Positions 49,181 through 57,387 of a DNA stretch of 57,387 nucleotides are shown here, one piece after another. The stretch covers positions 1-57,387 of the forward strand of contig CABRHS010000012.1 of the NCBI GenBank assembly GCA_902470815.1, given 5' to 3'. Under the pieces are notes generated by a model. That model saw only the letters and a list, made by a program, of their open reading frames with translations. It made no database searches and was not told the DNA's origin. This DNA is from an uncultured Collinsella sp. (GTDB taxonomy: Bacteria > Actinomycetota > Coriobacteriia > Coriobacteriales > Coriobacteriaceae). The position numbers and the translations under genes were made by a program. The stretch's first letter is position 1; the number at the start of each line of letters is the position of its first letter.

Positions 49181-52100
49181 TTATCGAGCACGAGAGCGCC
49201 GCAACGCCACTCCAGCCATGATGCCAACCAACGCAAACGCTGCGATCGATGCGGAAGCGAAAGCAGGGACGTCTCCCGTCGAAGGCAAAACTGTCACATG
49301 CTCAGTAGCGGGGACATCCCCTTCTGGAGCATTGGGTCTATCCTGAGGGATAGAAGGATTGCTCCCGGAAGAATCGGAGCCATCCCCTTCAGCATCGTCG
49401 TCCGGCGCGCCAGCTCCCGTTGCGGGGATTTCAACGGCATCCTTGGCGAATCCGCACACCGTGCACTCCTCATGTTTGCTGCCGGGCTCGGTCTCGGTGG
49501 CCTTCTTGTCGATGACCCACTCGAAGTCATGTACAGCCTTGTCAACCGTCACACCGCATTCAGAGCATGTGCCCCAGTGACCTTCAGCATCGGATTCCCA
49601 GGCGTCAAAAACATGGGACGCCTTTTCGGTCACCGCTTCGCAGCCTTCGCATTTCGTCCAGTGGCCCTCAGCATCATGCTCCACAACGGTAAAGTCATGG
49701 GCAGTCTTTGCAGTGGCGACGTCGCAGCCGTCGCACTTCATCCAATGGCTTTTAGCATCGTGCTCTGACACAGTGAAGCTATGGGCCCGCTTCTCGCTCG
49801 TCGCACCGCACACATTGCACTCGGTCCAGTGGAAGTCTGCATCCGAATGGGCGATGGTGAATTGGTGCTCGTGCACGCCGAAGCTGCCATCGGCGTTCTG
49901 CTGGGGAGCGAAACCGTCGGCGCAGATGTCCTCATCGACAGGGTCGGAGAACGTACCGCCCGAAACGGTCACCACGGAACCGGCTTCCGGCCACTCACCT
50001 TCAACCCTGTCAGCGTTGTTGAACGTATAGGTCTTCACGGCCTTGGAGGAATCGGACGCCGTGAACGTGCCGCCCTCGATGGATACCGAACCGAGATCCT
50101 TGTAGCCCTCGCGCTCGACGACGGAAACAGCAGCGCCGTCGATGATGGGGCCGTCTCCGTCGGTCTTAGCCTGCGGCGCACCCGTAGCGGTGATGGCGGT
50201 CTTCTCGCCGGTGATGGTCAAGCTGCCCGCGCACACCTGAACGCCGAAGTGCTTGGCGTTGATCACGCTGTTGTCAATGGCCACCGAGCCCGTGCACGGG
50301 AAGTAGATGCCCAGGCCTTCAGGCACATTGAGGGTGGAATCCTTCAACACGATGGCATTGTCCACATTGGTTCCGTTGGCGCCTATGCCCCAGGAATCGC
50401 CGGGAATGGTCATCGTGACGTTTTCCATGGTGAACGTGCCGTTGTTATACAGCATGGACACGCCCGCGGTATCAAGCGGCTTTTGGGCGTTGACCGTACC
50501 GTTTTTGACCACGATGCCGGCATTGTCGTAGTTGATTTCGAAGACCTTCTGCGTACCGGTGTAGGTATAGACATGACCGCCCAAATCAAGGGTTGCGACG
50601 TTATCGCCGGAATAGATGACCTCATTGCCCGTGTAATCGTTCAGCATCATCACGGTGCTGCCCTCAACCGCATGGCCGGCAGCGCTGGAATACGAGCCGT
50701 ACACGCGCTGCGTGCCGTCGGCGGCGTCGATTTTGAAACCGCCGTTGCTGAAGAAGGACGCCGTCTTGTCCGAATAGACCAGATAGGCGCTCGAGTCGAG
50801 CTTGACCTTATCGGAGCCGTCGTTGACCACCGCAAGCTCAACCTCATCGCCGATGAAAACAGGAACATCGATGGTGCTGTCTCCCGCTTTGCCTGCAACG
50901 GGAAGCTTCGCCGTCACTTTGCCGCCCGCCTCAGGCTTGCTGTTAATCAGGCGCAACGTGGAATCCTTGCCCTCGACGGGTTTGTCGCCATAGGGCGTTT
51001 TCAGCGTCAGTGCCGCTTTGCTGCCGGTGTAGGCGGTGCCGTCGATGCTGAAACCGTTCAGATCGACCGTGACGCCGTAGGCGTTCACCTCAGCCGAATA
51101 TTTGACCAGCACGGCATCTTCCATCAGCTTCACCGTGCTGTAAGCAGGTGCATTGCTGCAAGCTTTGGTGAATGTCTCGTACGGGGTCTGGGTCCCGTCT
51201 TCGGCAATGACCACGGCGGCCGGGCTGGTCATTTCGACAACCACCTTGCCGTCCTTCTCGACGGCGCTGTGGCGGTCGGCGAAGACAGGCGAATCGCAGA
51301 TGTCGGCAGCAGACGCCACGTGGAAGGTGCCGCCAGACAGCGTCACCGTAGCATTGAACGCGCGGTTGATGGCCTTGGAGCCGTCCGCGCTGGTGAAATC
51401 GCCACCGGAGATGGTGGCGGCAACAGCGTTATCGACAGACAGGGCGAAGCCGTTGGCAGATGCCAAAGCTCCGCCAGAGATGGCAACCTTCACAGAGTCC
51501 ATCGCGTTGACCCCGTACTCGTCGCCGGAAACGGTGCCGCCGGAAACGGTCACAGATGCCGAATTATTCGCAGAAACAGCCGTGCCGGGAGAGACAACCT
51601 CGCCGCTGGAAACGGTCAGAGAGCCTGAAGAGTTATTGAGAACCGCACGCGTGGCCACGCCAGTACCCGTATTGGACACGGAGCCACCCGAAACAGTCAG
51701 CTTGCCGAAGTTGGTGACGGCAACGCTGCCGCCCGTTACGGCGCCGCCGGAAACCGTCATGGTGCCATTGTTGGCAATGGTCGGATACATGCCGCTCCCG
51801 GAGGCAACGGAACCGTCCGAAACGGTCAAGGCGCCCTCATTGGAAATGACCGTGTTCAGCCCATCGGATTGCACGGCAGCGCCCGAAACGGTGAACTTGC
51901 CGCCCTTGACAACCTGTACGGCAGCGCCGCCGTTGCCGACGACTTCACCGCCGCCCAGCGTATCTTTCACCGTCACCATCTTGGTCGTACCGACGCTAAG
52001 CGCCGCAACGCCACCATTTGCCGAGGTCAACGTATTGCCGTTCAGATTGATGGTGATGAACTTCTTGCCCCCGATAACCACGTCCTCGGACACGTCCTGA

Positions 52101-52474
52101 TTGAGCGTGATGACATAGGCTTCCTTATTGGTCTTGTAGTGGTAGTCGGCCGTATCCGCCACGGCGGCGGCGATGCTGCCGTAGCCCTTCGCTTCACCCG
52201 AGCCCTGCTGCATGGTCACCGCACTTGTCGCAATGGGGTCAACCTCATCAGGCGAGCTCCCGCCATCGGAACTGGGTGCATTATCCGCTAGCACAAGTGA
52301 TGGGGAACTGTTGGACGGCTCCACGCCAACATCCGCTTGCGGCTCATCGGCACACGCCACGCCGGGCAGCACAAGGGCCATACCAAGGCTCAGCACAAGG
52401 GCAGTGGTAGTGACATGGCGCGCTATCTCAAAAGCTGTCTGAGATAGCCCCCCCCCGTTGCAGTTTCTTCTCAT
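49181..52474 (-). CDS. LPXTG-anchored surface protein with beta-helix repeats and CxxC repeats
   Basis: A 1097-residue cell-wall protein. The signal peptide is MRRNCNGGGLSQTAFEIARH then TTTALVLSLGMALVLPGVACADE. Residues about 80-400 contain many TVSGGxV-type repeats (SGGAVTGG, SVSNTGTG) suggesting a right-handed beta-helix. A second beta-rich stretch follows. About residues 890-1030 carry four to five H-W-x-x-C-x-x-C repeats (DFHWTECNVCG, SHWMKCDGCD, GHWTKCEGCE, GHWGTCSECG), probable zinc sites, ending with an EECTVCG unit. LPSTG near 1063 is followed by a hydrophobic stretch and RRSRAR, so sortase would anchor it. ATG 52474 has GGAGGAAAC. The GGG codons 7-9 are a nine-G tract, in frame (ON) here. 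Confidence 0.9.
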   Translation of the reverse strand: MRRNCNGGGLSQTAFEIARHVTTTALVLSLGMALVLPGVACADEPQADVGVEPSNSSPSLVLADNAPSSDGGSSPDEVDPIATSAVTMQQGSGEAKGYGSIAAAVADTADYHYKTNKEAYVITLNQDVSEDVVIGGKKFITINLNGNTLTSANGGVAALSVGTTKMVTVKDTLGGGEVVGNGGAAVQVVKGGKFTVSGAAVQSDGLNTVISNEGALTVSDGSVASGSGMYPTIANNGTMTVSGGAVTGGSVAVTNFGKLTVSGGSVSNTGTGVATRAVLNNSSGSLTVSSGEVVSPGTAVSANNSASVTVSGGTVSGDEYGVNAMDSVKVAISGGALASANGFALSVDNAVAATISGGDFTSADGSKAINRAFNATVTLSGGTFHVASAADICDSPVFADRHSAVEKDGKVVVEMTSPAAVVIAEDGTQTPYETFTKACSNAPAYSTVKLMEDAVLVKYSAEVNAYGVTVDLNGFSIDGTAYTGSKAALTLKTPYGDKPVEGKDSTLRLINSKPEAGGKVTAKLPVAGKAGDSTIDVPVFIGDEVELAVVNDGSDKVKLDSSAYLVYSDKTASFFSNGGFKIDAADGTQRVYGSYSSAAGHAVEGSTVMMLNDYTGNEVIYSGDNVATLDLGGHVYTYTGTQKVFEINYDNAGIVVKNGTVNAQKPLDTAGVSMLYNNGTFTMENVTMTIPGDSWGIGANGTNVDNAIVLKDSTLNVPEGLGIYFPCTGSVAIDNSVINAKHFGVQVCAGSLTITGEKTAITATGAPQAKTDGDGPIIDGAAVSVVEREGYKDLGSVSIEGGTFTASDSSKAVKTYTFNNADRVEGEWPEAGSVVTVSGGTFSDPVDEDICADGFAPQQNADGSFGVHEHQFTIAHSDADFHWTECNVCGATSEKRAHSFTVSEHDAKSHWMKCDGCDVATAKTAHDFTVVEHDAEGHWTKCEGCEAVTEKASHVFDAWESDAEGHWGTCSECGVTVDKAVHDFEWVIDKKATETEPGSKHEECTVCGFAKDAVEIPATGAGAPDDDAEGDGSDSSGSNPSIPQDRPNAPEGDVPATEHVTVLPSTGDVPAFASASIAAFALVGIMAGVALRRSRAR
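52448..52456. repeat. 9-bp poly-G (minus strand) tract in codons 7-9 of the surface protein
   Basis: Nine G residues encode three glycines just before the hydrophobic core of the signal peptide. Change by one or two G would shift the frame and silence the gene; nine leaves it ON. Confidence 0.9.
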
Positions 52475-52636
52475 GTTTCCTCCATGGTACGCATAGGCAA
52501 CACCATGCACATTCTAACCCCTCATCATCTTTACAAGGAGCGAAATCAAAATGCAGCAAGAATGCAACGAACATGCGAAGCTGTTTGTCTTTTCGCGGAC
52601 AGCTCAACCTTATAGAGAAACAATCGATACACGTGG

Positions 52637-52695
52637 GAGAGGAAGATGCCGATCTCAGCATCATAAGGACACTTGATTATCGGCATCTCCACCTC
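52637..52695. repeat. Long imperfect inverted repeat upstream of the surface protein gene
   Basis: AGATGCCGAT (52644-52653) and ATCGGCATCT (52678-52687) pair, with partial pairing extended outward (GAGAGGA / CCACCTC), around a 24-nt loop. It lies between the tex stop and the surface-protein start; no T-run is seen. The 259-bp gap also carries a TAGAAT -10 candidate at about 52516-52511. Confidence 0.45.
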
Positions 52696-52733
52696 TTATT
52701 TTCGTACCCCGCGCAACAGCGAAAGCACGAATC

Positions 52734-55184
52734 TTACCGGTCCATCCGCCCCTTCACCATGGTGAGCGAGATCTTCTTGCGCGCACGGTCCACCCCGGTG
52801 ACCCATACGGTCACCGTGTCGCCGACGGCCACGACCTCGCTCGGGTGCTTCACAAAGCGGTCCGCAAGCTTGGAGATATGCACCAGGCCATCCTGGTGCA
52901 CGCCGATGTCCACGAACGCGCCGAAGTCCACCACGTTGCGCACGGTGCCCTTGAGCTCCATACCCACCTCGAGGTCCTCGATGCTGCGGGCCGCCTGGGA
53001 GAACACGACCTCCGGCGCGTCATCGCGCGGGTCGCGGCCGGGCTTCTCGAGCTCCGCCACGATATCGCGCAGGGTGGGCACACCACAGCCCAGCTCGGCG
53101 GCCACCGAGCCCAGATTGCCGATCTTGGCCCCGATGCCCGGCACGCCGCCGGCGGCCAGAGCGCTCGGCGCCACGCCCGCGCGGCGCAGCAGCTCGCCTG
53201 CGACCTCGTAGCTCTCCGGGTGCACACTCGTGGCGTCGAGCGGGTTCACGCCACCCGTGATGCGCATGAAGCCCGCCGCGTTGAGGTAGGCCTTGGGGCC
53301 CAGCTTGGGGACCTTCTTGAGCTGGCGCCGATCGGTGAAAGCGCCGTTCTCCTCACGGTACGCCACGATGTTCTTGGCGACCGCCGGCGTGATGCCCGAG
53401 ACGTACCCCAGAAGGCTCGCGCTGGCGGTGTTCACGTCAACGCCCACGCGGTTGACCACGTTCTCCACCACGTTGCCCAGCGCGCGACCGAGCTCTGCCT
53501 GGTCGAGGTCGTGCTGATACTGCCCCACGCCGATGGACTGCGGCGGGATCTTGACGAGCTCGGCCAGCGGGTCCTGCAGGCGGCGGCCCAAGCTCATGGC
53601 GCCGCGCGTGGTCACGTCGAGCTCGGGGTACTCCTCGCTCGCCAGCTTGGAGGCCGAGTACACCGAGGCGCCCGCCTCGTTCACGATGGTGTAGCGCAGC
53701 TCGGGCGCGGACTCGGCGATGAACGCGGCCACGACCTCCTCGGTCTCGCGGCTGGCGGTGCCGTTGCCCACCACGATGGTGTTGATGCGGTGCTTGCGCG
53801 TGAGGCGCAGCAGCTCTCGCTTGGTGCCCGCGATGTCGCGGCGCGGCGGCGTGGGGTACAGGATGGTGTGGTCGAGCAGCTTGCCGTACTCGTCCAGCAC
53901 CGCCACCTTGCAGCCGGCGCGATACCCCGGGTCGAGCGCGATCACGCGGGCGCCGCGCACCGGGCGCTGCTGCAGCAGGCCCTCGGTGTTCTTGGCGAAC
54001 ACCTTGATGGCGTCCGCCTGGGCGCGCATGGTGAGGTCCACGCGCAGCTCGCGCTCGAGCGAGGGGGCCATCAGGCGCTTGTAGCCATCGGCGATCGCGG
54101 CGTCCAGCTCGGACGCGAACGGCCCGCGGCGACGCGGGTATCGGCGCTGCAGGCGCTCAGAGGCGGCCTCGCCGTCCACGCGCACGCGCACGCGCAGCTT
54201 GCCCTCGCGCTCGCCACGGTTGATGGCAAGGATGCGATGGTTCGGGATGGAGCGCGCGGCCTCGGAGAACTCGTAGTACGGCTCGTAGGGCGTCTTCTCG
54301 TCGGCGTCGACCGCCTCGGACTCGATGGCGGCCGTCTTATGGGTGTACTCGCGCAGGTCGGCCGTGTTCTCGGGGTCCTCCGCCACGATCTCCGCCACGA
54401 TGTCGCGAGCGCCGGCGAGGGCGGCCTCGGCCGTGGCGAAACCGCCCTCGGCGTTGACGTATTCGGCCGCCGCGGCGAGCGGGGCATCGCCCTGGGCGGG
54501 CTGCATGAGGATGAGGTTGGCGAGCGGCTCGAGTCCGGCGTCGCGTGCCTTGGACGCGCGGGTGGCGCGCTTCTTCCGATACGGCTTGTAGAGGTCCTCG
54601 ACGCGCTGGAGCGTGGAGGCCTCCTCGATGCCCGCGCGCAGCTCCTCGGTGAGCTTGCCCTGGCCGTCGATCGCGGCGATCACGTCGGACTTGCGCTGCT
54701 CGAGGTTGCGCAGGTAGGACAGACGGTCGTCGAGCGCGCGCAACGCGACGTCGTCCATGCCGCCCGTGGCCTCCTTGCGGTAGCGGGCGATGAAGGGAAT
54801 AGTCGCGCCCTCGTCGATGAGGGCGATAACGGCCTCGATACGGGCGGCGGGCTGGCCGAGTTCCGATGCGAGCGCCGCCACGATGCGCTTGCGGCGCGCC
54901 GCGAGCTCCTCCGGCGTGGCCTCCGCGCGGCGGCAGGCCACAGGGGCGTCCGCCACGTCGTCCGCGGTGAGCGAGCCGGCGGAGCCCAGGGGCCCCATCG
55001 CCGCGGCGGCGCGCGTGGCGGCAGGGGCGGCATCCGATGCGCCGGCACGCGCCGCGGCGACCTCGACCTCCGAAGGCGTCGGGGTCTCCACTAGCACATC
55101 CTTGCGCACACCGCTCCCCTCGGGGCTCAACGTGGCGACCATGTTCATGATGGCGGCGATATCCACCTTGTCCGTTTCTGCCAT
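52734..55184 (-). CDS. tex: Tex-like S1 RNA-binding protein
   Basis: An 816-residue nucleic-acid-binding protein. An extra Ala-rich N-terminus (about 95 residues) precedes the usual Tex start (LAARRKRIVAALASELGQPA). IPFIARYRKEATGGMDD and RVEDLYKPYRKKR are typical, ALDPGYRAGCKVAVLDEYG opens the YqgF-like domain (about residue 415), GLDQAELG-type and GVDVNTASASLL mark the HhH region, and an S1 domain (VGMELKGTVRNVVDFGAFVD to KISLTM) ends it. Tex is conserved in bacteria and affects transcription and toxin expression. ATG 55184 has AGGAGAATTT. Confidence 0.9.
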   Translation of the reverse strand: MAETDKVDIAAIMNMVATLSPEGSGVRKDVLVETPTPSEVEVAAARAGASDAAPAATRAAAAMGPLGSAGSLTADDVADAPVACRRAEATPEELAARRKRIVAALASELGQPAARIEAVIALIDEGATIPFIARYRKEATGGMDDVALRALDDRLSYLRNLEQRKSDVIAAIDGQGKLTEELRAGIEEASTLQRVEDLYKPYRKKRATRASKARDAGLEPLANLILMQPAQGDAPLAAAAEYVNAEGGFATAEAALAGARDIVAEIVAEDPENTADLREYTHKTAAIESEAVDADEKTPYEPYYEFSEAARSIPNHRILAINRGEREGKLRVRVRVDGEAASERLQRRYPRRRGPFASELDAAIADGYKRLMAPSLERELRVDLTMRAQADAIKVFAKNTEGLLQQRPVRGARVIALDPGYRAGCKVAVLDEYGKLLDHTILYPTPPRRDIAGTKRELLRLTRKHRINTIVVGNGTASRETEEVVAAFIAESAPELRYTIVNEAGASVYSASKLASEEYPELDVTTRGAMSLGRRLQDPLAELVKIPPQSIGVGQYQHDLDQAELGRALGNVVENVVNRVGVDVNTASASLLGYVSGITPAVAKNIVAYREENGAFTDRRQLKKVPKLGPKAYLNAAGFMRITGGVNPLDATSVHPESYEVAGELLRRAGVAPSALAAGGVPGIGAKIGNLGSVAAELGCGVPTLRDIVAELEKPGRDPRDDAPEVVFSQAARSIEDLEVGMELKGTVRNVVDFGAFVDIGVHQDGLVHISKLADRFVKHPSEVVAVGDTVTVWVTGVDRARKKISLTMVKGRMDR

Positions 55185-55411
55185 AAGGAAATTCTCCTAT
55201 CGGGATCGATTGGGCATTCAATCCTACCCGACCGAGCGGACACCTCACGCAATCCCTACGTTGAGCCCTCGCCGCACGGCCGCGCCCCTCGCCGCGACGG
55301 CCGCGCCGCCCGCCGGGGCGGTGGGGTTGCGCAGCCGTGCCGCACGGGCCGCCGCCCATTCACTCTGGTATGCTTTGGCCCGAAAACATCAAACGAAAGG
55401 CTGTTTACGGC

Positions 55412-55900
55412 ATGCATCGCGTCCTGTTCATCTGCCACGGCAACATCTGCCGCTCGACCATGGCCCAGTTCGTGTTCGAGGAACTCGTGCGGCGCGCAGG
55501 GCTCGAGGACGAGTTCGCCATAGACTCCGCCGCCACTTCTCGGGAGGAGATCGGCAACCCGCCGCATCGCGGCACCGTCGCGAAGCTCCGCGAGCTCGGC
55601 ATCCCCGTCGGCGCTCATCGCGCACGCCAGGTCACGCGCGCCGAATACGATACGTGGGACCGCATTGTCTACATGGATGCAGAGAACGAGCGCGGCCTCG
55701 CGCGCATCCTCGGCGGGGACCCACGCGGCGCCTGCGGCAAGCTGCTCGCGTACGCCGGCATCCACCGCGACGTGGCGGACCCCTGGTACACCGGCGACTT
55801 CGACGCCACGTACCGCGACGTCGCCACGGGCTGCTCTGCCTTGTTCGAGCACATCACCGGAACCCCCGCGCCCGCTCTCCCGGGCGCCCACACGCGCTAG
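55412..55900 (+). CDS. Low-molecular-weight protein-tyrosine phosphatase
   Basis: A 162-residue phosphatase. The P-loop FICHGNICRSTMAQ has the C-x5-R-S pattern intact (catalytic Cys 8), and VADPWYTGDF supplies the general-acid Asp. It would dephosphorylate tyrosine or arginine residues; a partner kinase is not nearby. ATG 55412 follows AAAGG at some distance. The DUF554 gene starts 9 bp after its stop, implying an operon. Confidence 0.85.
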   Translation: MHRVLFICHGNICRSTMAQFVFEELVRRAGLEDEFAIDSAATSREEIGNPPHRGTVAKLRELGIPVGAHRARQVTRAEYDTWDRIVYMDAENERGLARILGGDPRGACGKLLAYAGIHRDVADPWYTGDFDATYRDVATGCSALFEHITGTPAPALPGAHTR

Positions 55901-55909
55901 GAGCCATCC

Positions 55910-56626
55910 ATGATCGGACTCGGCACGCTCATCGACATCACGCTCATCCTGCTGGGTGGCTTCGCGGGACTCGCCTTTGGGCGCTTCATCAACGGACGCA
56001 TCCAGGAGACCCTCCTCAAAGCCACCGCCGTCGCCATCATCTTCATCGGCATCTCCGGCGCGATGGGCGGCATGCTCTCCATCTCCGGGGGCGAGCTCAC
56101 CGCCGCGGGGTCGGCCCTCGTGGTCATCTCGCTCGCGCTCGGGTCGCTCGTGGGCGAATGGCTCAACCTCGAGCGACAGATCGACCGATTCGGCGAATGG
56201 CTCAAGTACGCCACGGGCAGCAACGGCGATTCCGAGTTCGTCGACGCGTTCGTCACCGCCTCGCTCTCCGTTGCCGTGGGCGCCATGTCCATCGTGGGCG
56301 CCATCCAGGACGGCATGACGGGCGATTTCTCGACCCTCGCCATCAAGGGCGCCATCGACGCGCTGCTCGTGTGCACCATGACCGCCTCCATGGGCAAGGG
56401 CTGTATCTTCGCCGCGATCCCGGTGCTCGTGCTCCAGGGGGCCCTCACCCTGCTCGCAAGCTTCCTGCAGCCGCTCATGACCGCCGCGGCGCTCGCCAAC
56501 CTCTCCACCGTGGGGTCGATCCTCATCTTCTGCATCGGCGTGAACCTGATCTGGCCCAAGACCTTCCGCGTGGCCAACATGCTGCCGGCCGTCATCGTGG
56601 CCATGGCGGCGGCGTTCATAGCGTAG
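55910..56626 (+). CDS. DUF554 membrane protein
   Basis: A 238-residue integral membrane protein with about six hydrophobic segments: LGTLIDITLILLGGFAGLAF, GISGAMGGMLSISG, GSALVVISLALGSLVGEWL, VAVGAMSIVGAIQDG, and two near the C-terminus. It fits DUF554, a family of unknown function. It is 9 bp from the phosphatase gene. Confidence 0.8.
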   Translation: MIGLGTLIDITLILLGGFAGLAFGRFINGRIQETLLKATAVAIIFIGISGAMGGMLSISGGELTAAGSALVVISLALGSLVGEWLNLERQIDRFGEWLKYATGSNGDSEFVDAFVTASLSVAVGAMSIVGAIQDGMTGDFSTLAIKGAIDALLVCTMTASMGKGCIFAAIPVLVLQGALTLLASFLQPLMTAAALANLSTVGSILIFCIGVNLIWPKTFRVANMLPAVIVAMAAAFIA

Positions 56627-56696
56627 CCATCCCCCATCGGCACCATTCATAAGTGGCCGAGCAGCTCGCAACCCACTGCGATTGACCAGATTGAGA

Positions 56697-56861
56697 GCTG
56701 ATAGGGGGTTGTTATTTACGATGTGTGGGGTTCATTCTGAAAAGTCGAATCTATCTCCCTGCTCCACCCGCAAAAGCCCAGATAGTCGTTACCCCTCGAC
56801 ATGCCTTCTGGACCAAACCTCCTTCAAACCCCACACATCGTAATTTATGACACCCTATAGC
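56697..56861. repeat. Inverted-repeat-bounded element upstream of prfC
   Basis: A 165-bp element with ends GCTGATAGGGGG and TACGATGTGTGGGGTT (56717-56732) and the inverse AACCCCACACATCGTA (56827-56842) continuing to CACCCTATAGC. It lies in the 489-bp gap 56627-57115 after DUF554. The rest of the gap holds a second IR (TGGAAGAC 56877-56884, GTCTTCCA 56929-56936) and the prfC terminator; I see no gene. Confidence 0.65.
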
Positions 56862-57042
56862 TAATGATATAGGGTTTGGAAGACCCACGGCCGGCTGCCT
56901 TGCGGCAGATCGAGCCCCCGAGAACCCCGTCTTCCAACTGAGCGGAACTCCCTCACAGCGCCCCATCGCCACAAGCCGCGCCCGTGCACGATGGCCCGCC
57001 GCGCGCATCCACATAGCGCGCCCACCTGCGGCAAAACAGGGG

Positions 57043-57072
57043 GGGCGCGACCGGAAAACTTCGGTCGCGCCC
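57043..57072 (-). terminator. Rho-independent terminator of prfC
   Basis: An 11-bp stem (GGGCGCGACCG 57043-57053 with 57062-57072) with an 8-nt loop is followed on the minus strand by CCCCTGTTTTG. Confidence 0.7.
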
Positions 57073-57115
57073 TCTGGTTGCCGTGCAATACGGCGGAAAT
57101 TCAATTGCTTCGGCC

Positions 57116-57387
57116 CTAGAACTCGACGTTGCCGAACTCGGAGAGCTTGAGCTCTTTGTTGTGGTCGGTCGCCCAGTCGATGTTCCACGAGCTCGTGAAC
57201 AGCAGCAACTTGCCGCCGCGCATGTCCTCCACGCGCAGGGTGTCGCGCGTGAGCGAGAGCCCGGGGATGTCGATGGTGCCCGGCTCGTTCAAGATCCAGC
57301 GGATGTCCGTGTAGGGCAGCGGCTGGCGGCGCACCTCGACGTGGTACTCGCTCTTGAGGCGCTGCTCGAGCACCTCGAACTGCAGGG
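57116..57387 (-). CDS. prfC: Peptide chain release factor 3, C-terminal end (partial)
   Basis: The last 90 residues of a GTPase that recycles release factors RF1/RF2. LQFEVLEQRLKSEYHVEVR, then QPLPYTDIRWIL and LLLFTSSWNIDWATDHN, match the C-terminal domain III of RF3. The remainder lies beyond the right edge of the window. It ends at TAG 57116-57118, about 40 bp before a terminator. Confidence 0.85.
   Translation of the reverse strand, partial: LQFEVLEQRLKSEYHVEVRRQPLPYTDIRWILNEPGTIDIPGLSLTRDTLRVEDMRGGKLLLFTSSWNIDWATDHNKELKLSEFGNVEF

Noticed and set aside
57041..57047. Run of seven G before prfC
   Set aside because: It is part of the terminator stem and outside any coding start.
1..57387. 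tRNA, rRNA, CRISPR or prophage content
   Set aside because: No T-loop in a cloverleaf context, no spaced identical repeats, and no integrase, portal or terminase-like protein was seen; a tRNA scan would be decisive.

Overview
The window looks like chromosomal DNA of a high-GC actinobacterium of the class Coriobacteriia, most likely Collinsella or a close relative. That placement is inferred from gene content and style: a rubredoxin-first rubrerythrin, a stand-alone GuaA synthetase subunit, an LPSTG-anchored surface protein, many anaerobe-type enzymes, and GC-rich codon use that creates long antisense shadow frames. It was not tested by comparison. I saw no tRNA, rRNA, CRISPR array, transposase, integrase or prophage.

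Layout. 1-840: 5' part of a secreted carbohydrate-binding-like protein on the minus strand, frame-broken at a 10-G tract in the signal peptide. 1.08-5.06 kb: galU, a DUF308 membrane protein and an aconitase-family hydratase. 5.2-10.9 kb: a TerB protein, an ATPase and a DEAD/DEAH helicase, matching the three-gene Shango anti-phage system, with two LexA-box-like sites upstream of its first and third genes. 10.9-15.7 kb: spermidine-synthase-like protein, Elp3-like tRNA enzyme, two methyltransferases. 16.3-22.9 kb: Ski2-like helicase, secreted C39-type peptidase, a helix-turn-helix plus Ser/Thr kinase operon, a DUF4190-type membrane protein. 23.1-30.6 kb: NifX-like protein, DUF5714 protein divergent from an ArsC-ArsR fusion, ABC-F protein, GuaA synthetase subunit, ModD-like transferase plus APC permease. 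30.6-36.0 kb: a nuclease-rich stretch (DUF2130, HIRAN, HNH, DUF559 families). 36.5-45.7 kb: rubrerythrin, rlmH, an XRE-aminotransferase fusion, an RGG-tailed protein, a coupled patatin/rsmJ/membrane operon, DAHP synthase, coaX. 45.8-57.4 kb: OPT transporter, GH13 hydrolase, the LPSTG surface protein with a 9-G tract, tex, a low-molecular-weight phosphatase, DUF554 and the C-terminus of prfC.

The strongest leads are: (1) a Shango-like defence system apparently under SOS control; (2) two secreted-protein genes with long poly-G tracts in their 5' coding ends, one OFF and one ON as sequenced, which suggests slipped-strand phase variation of the cell surface; (3) a dispersed repeat of about 235 bp bounded by imperfect inverted repeats, present twice (15.9 and 36.0 kb), plus two other inverted-repeat-bounded elements; (4) unusual fusions: ArsC-ArsR that has lost the P-loop arginine, and XRE-aminotransferase with a likely operator and a possible internal start.

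Most of the remaining window is ordinary housekeeping sequence with clear ribosome-binding sites and compact, often overlapping gene arrangements.
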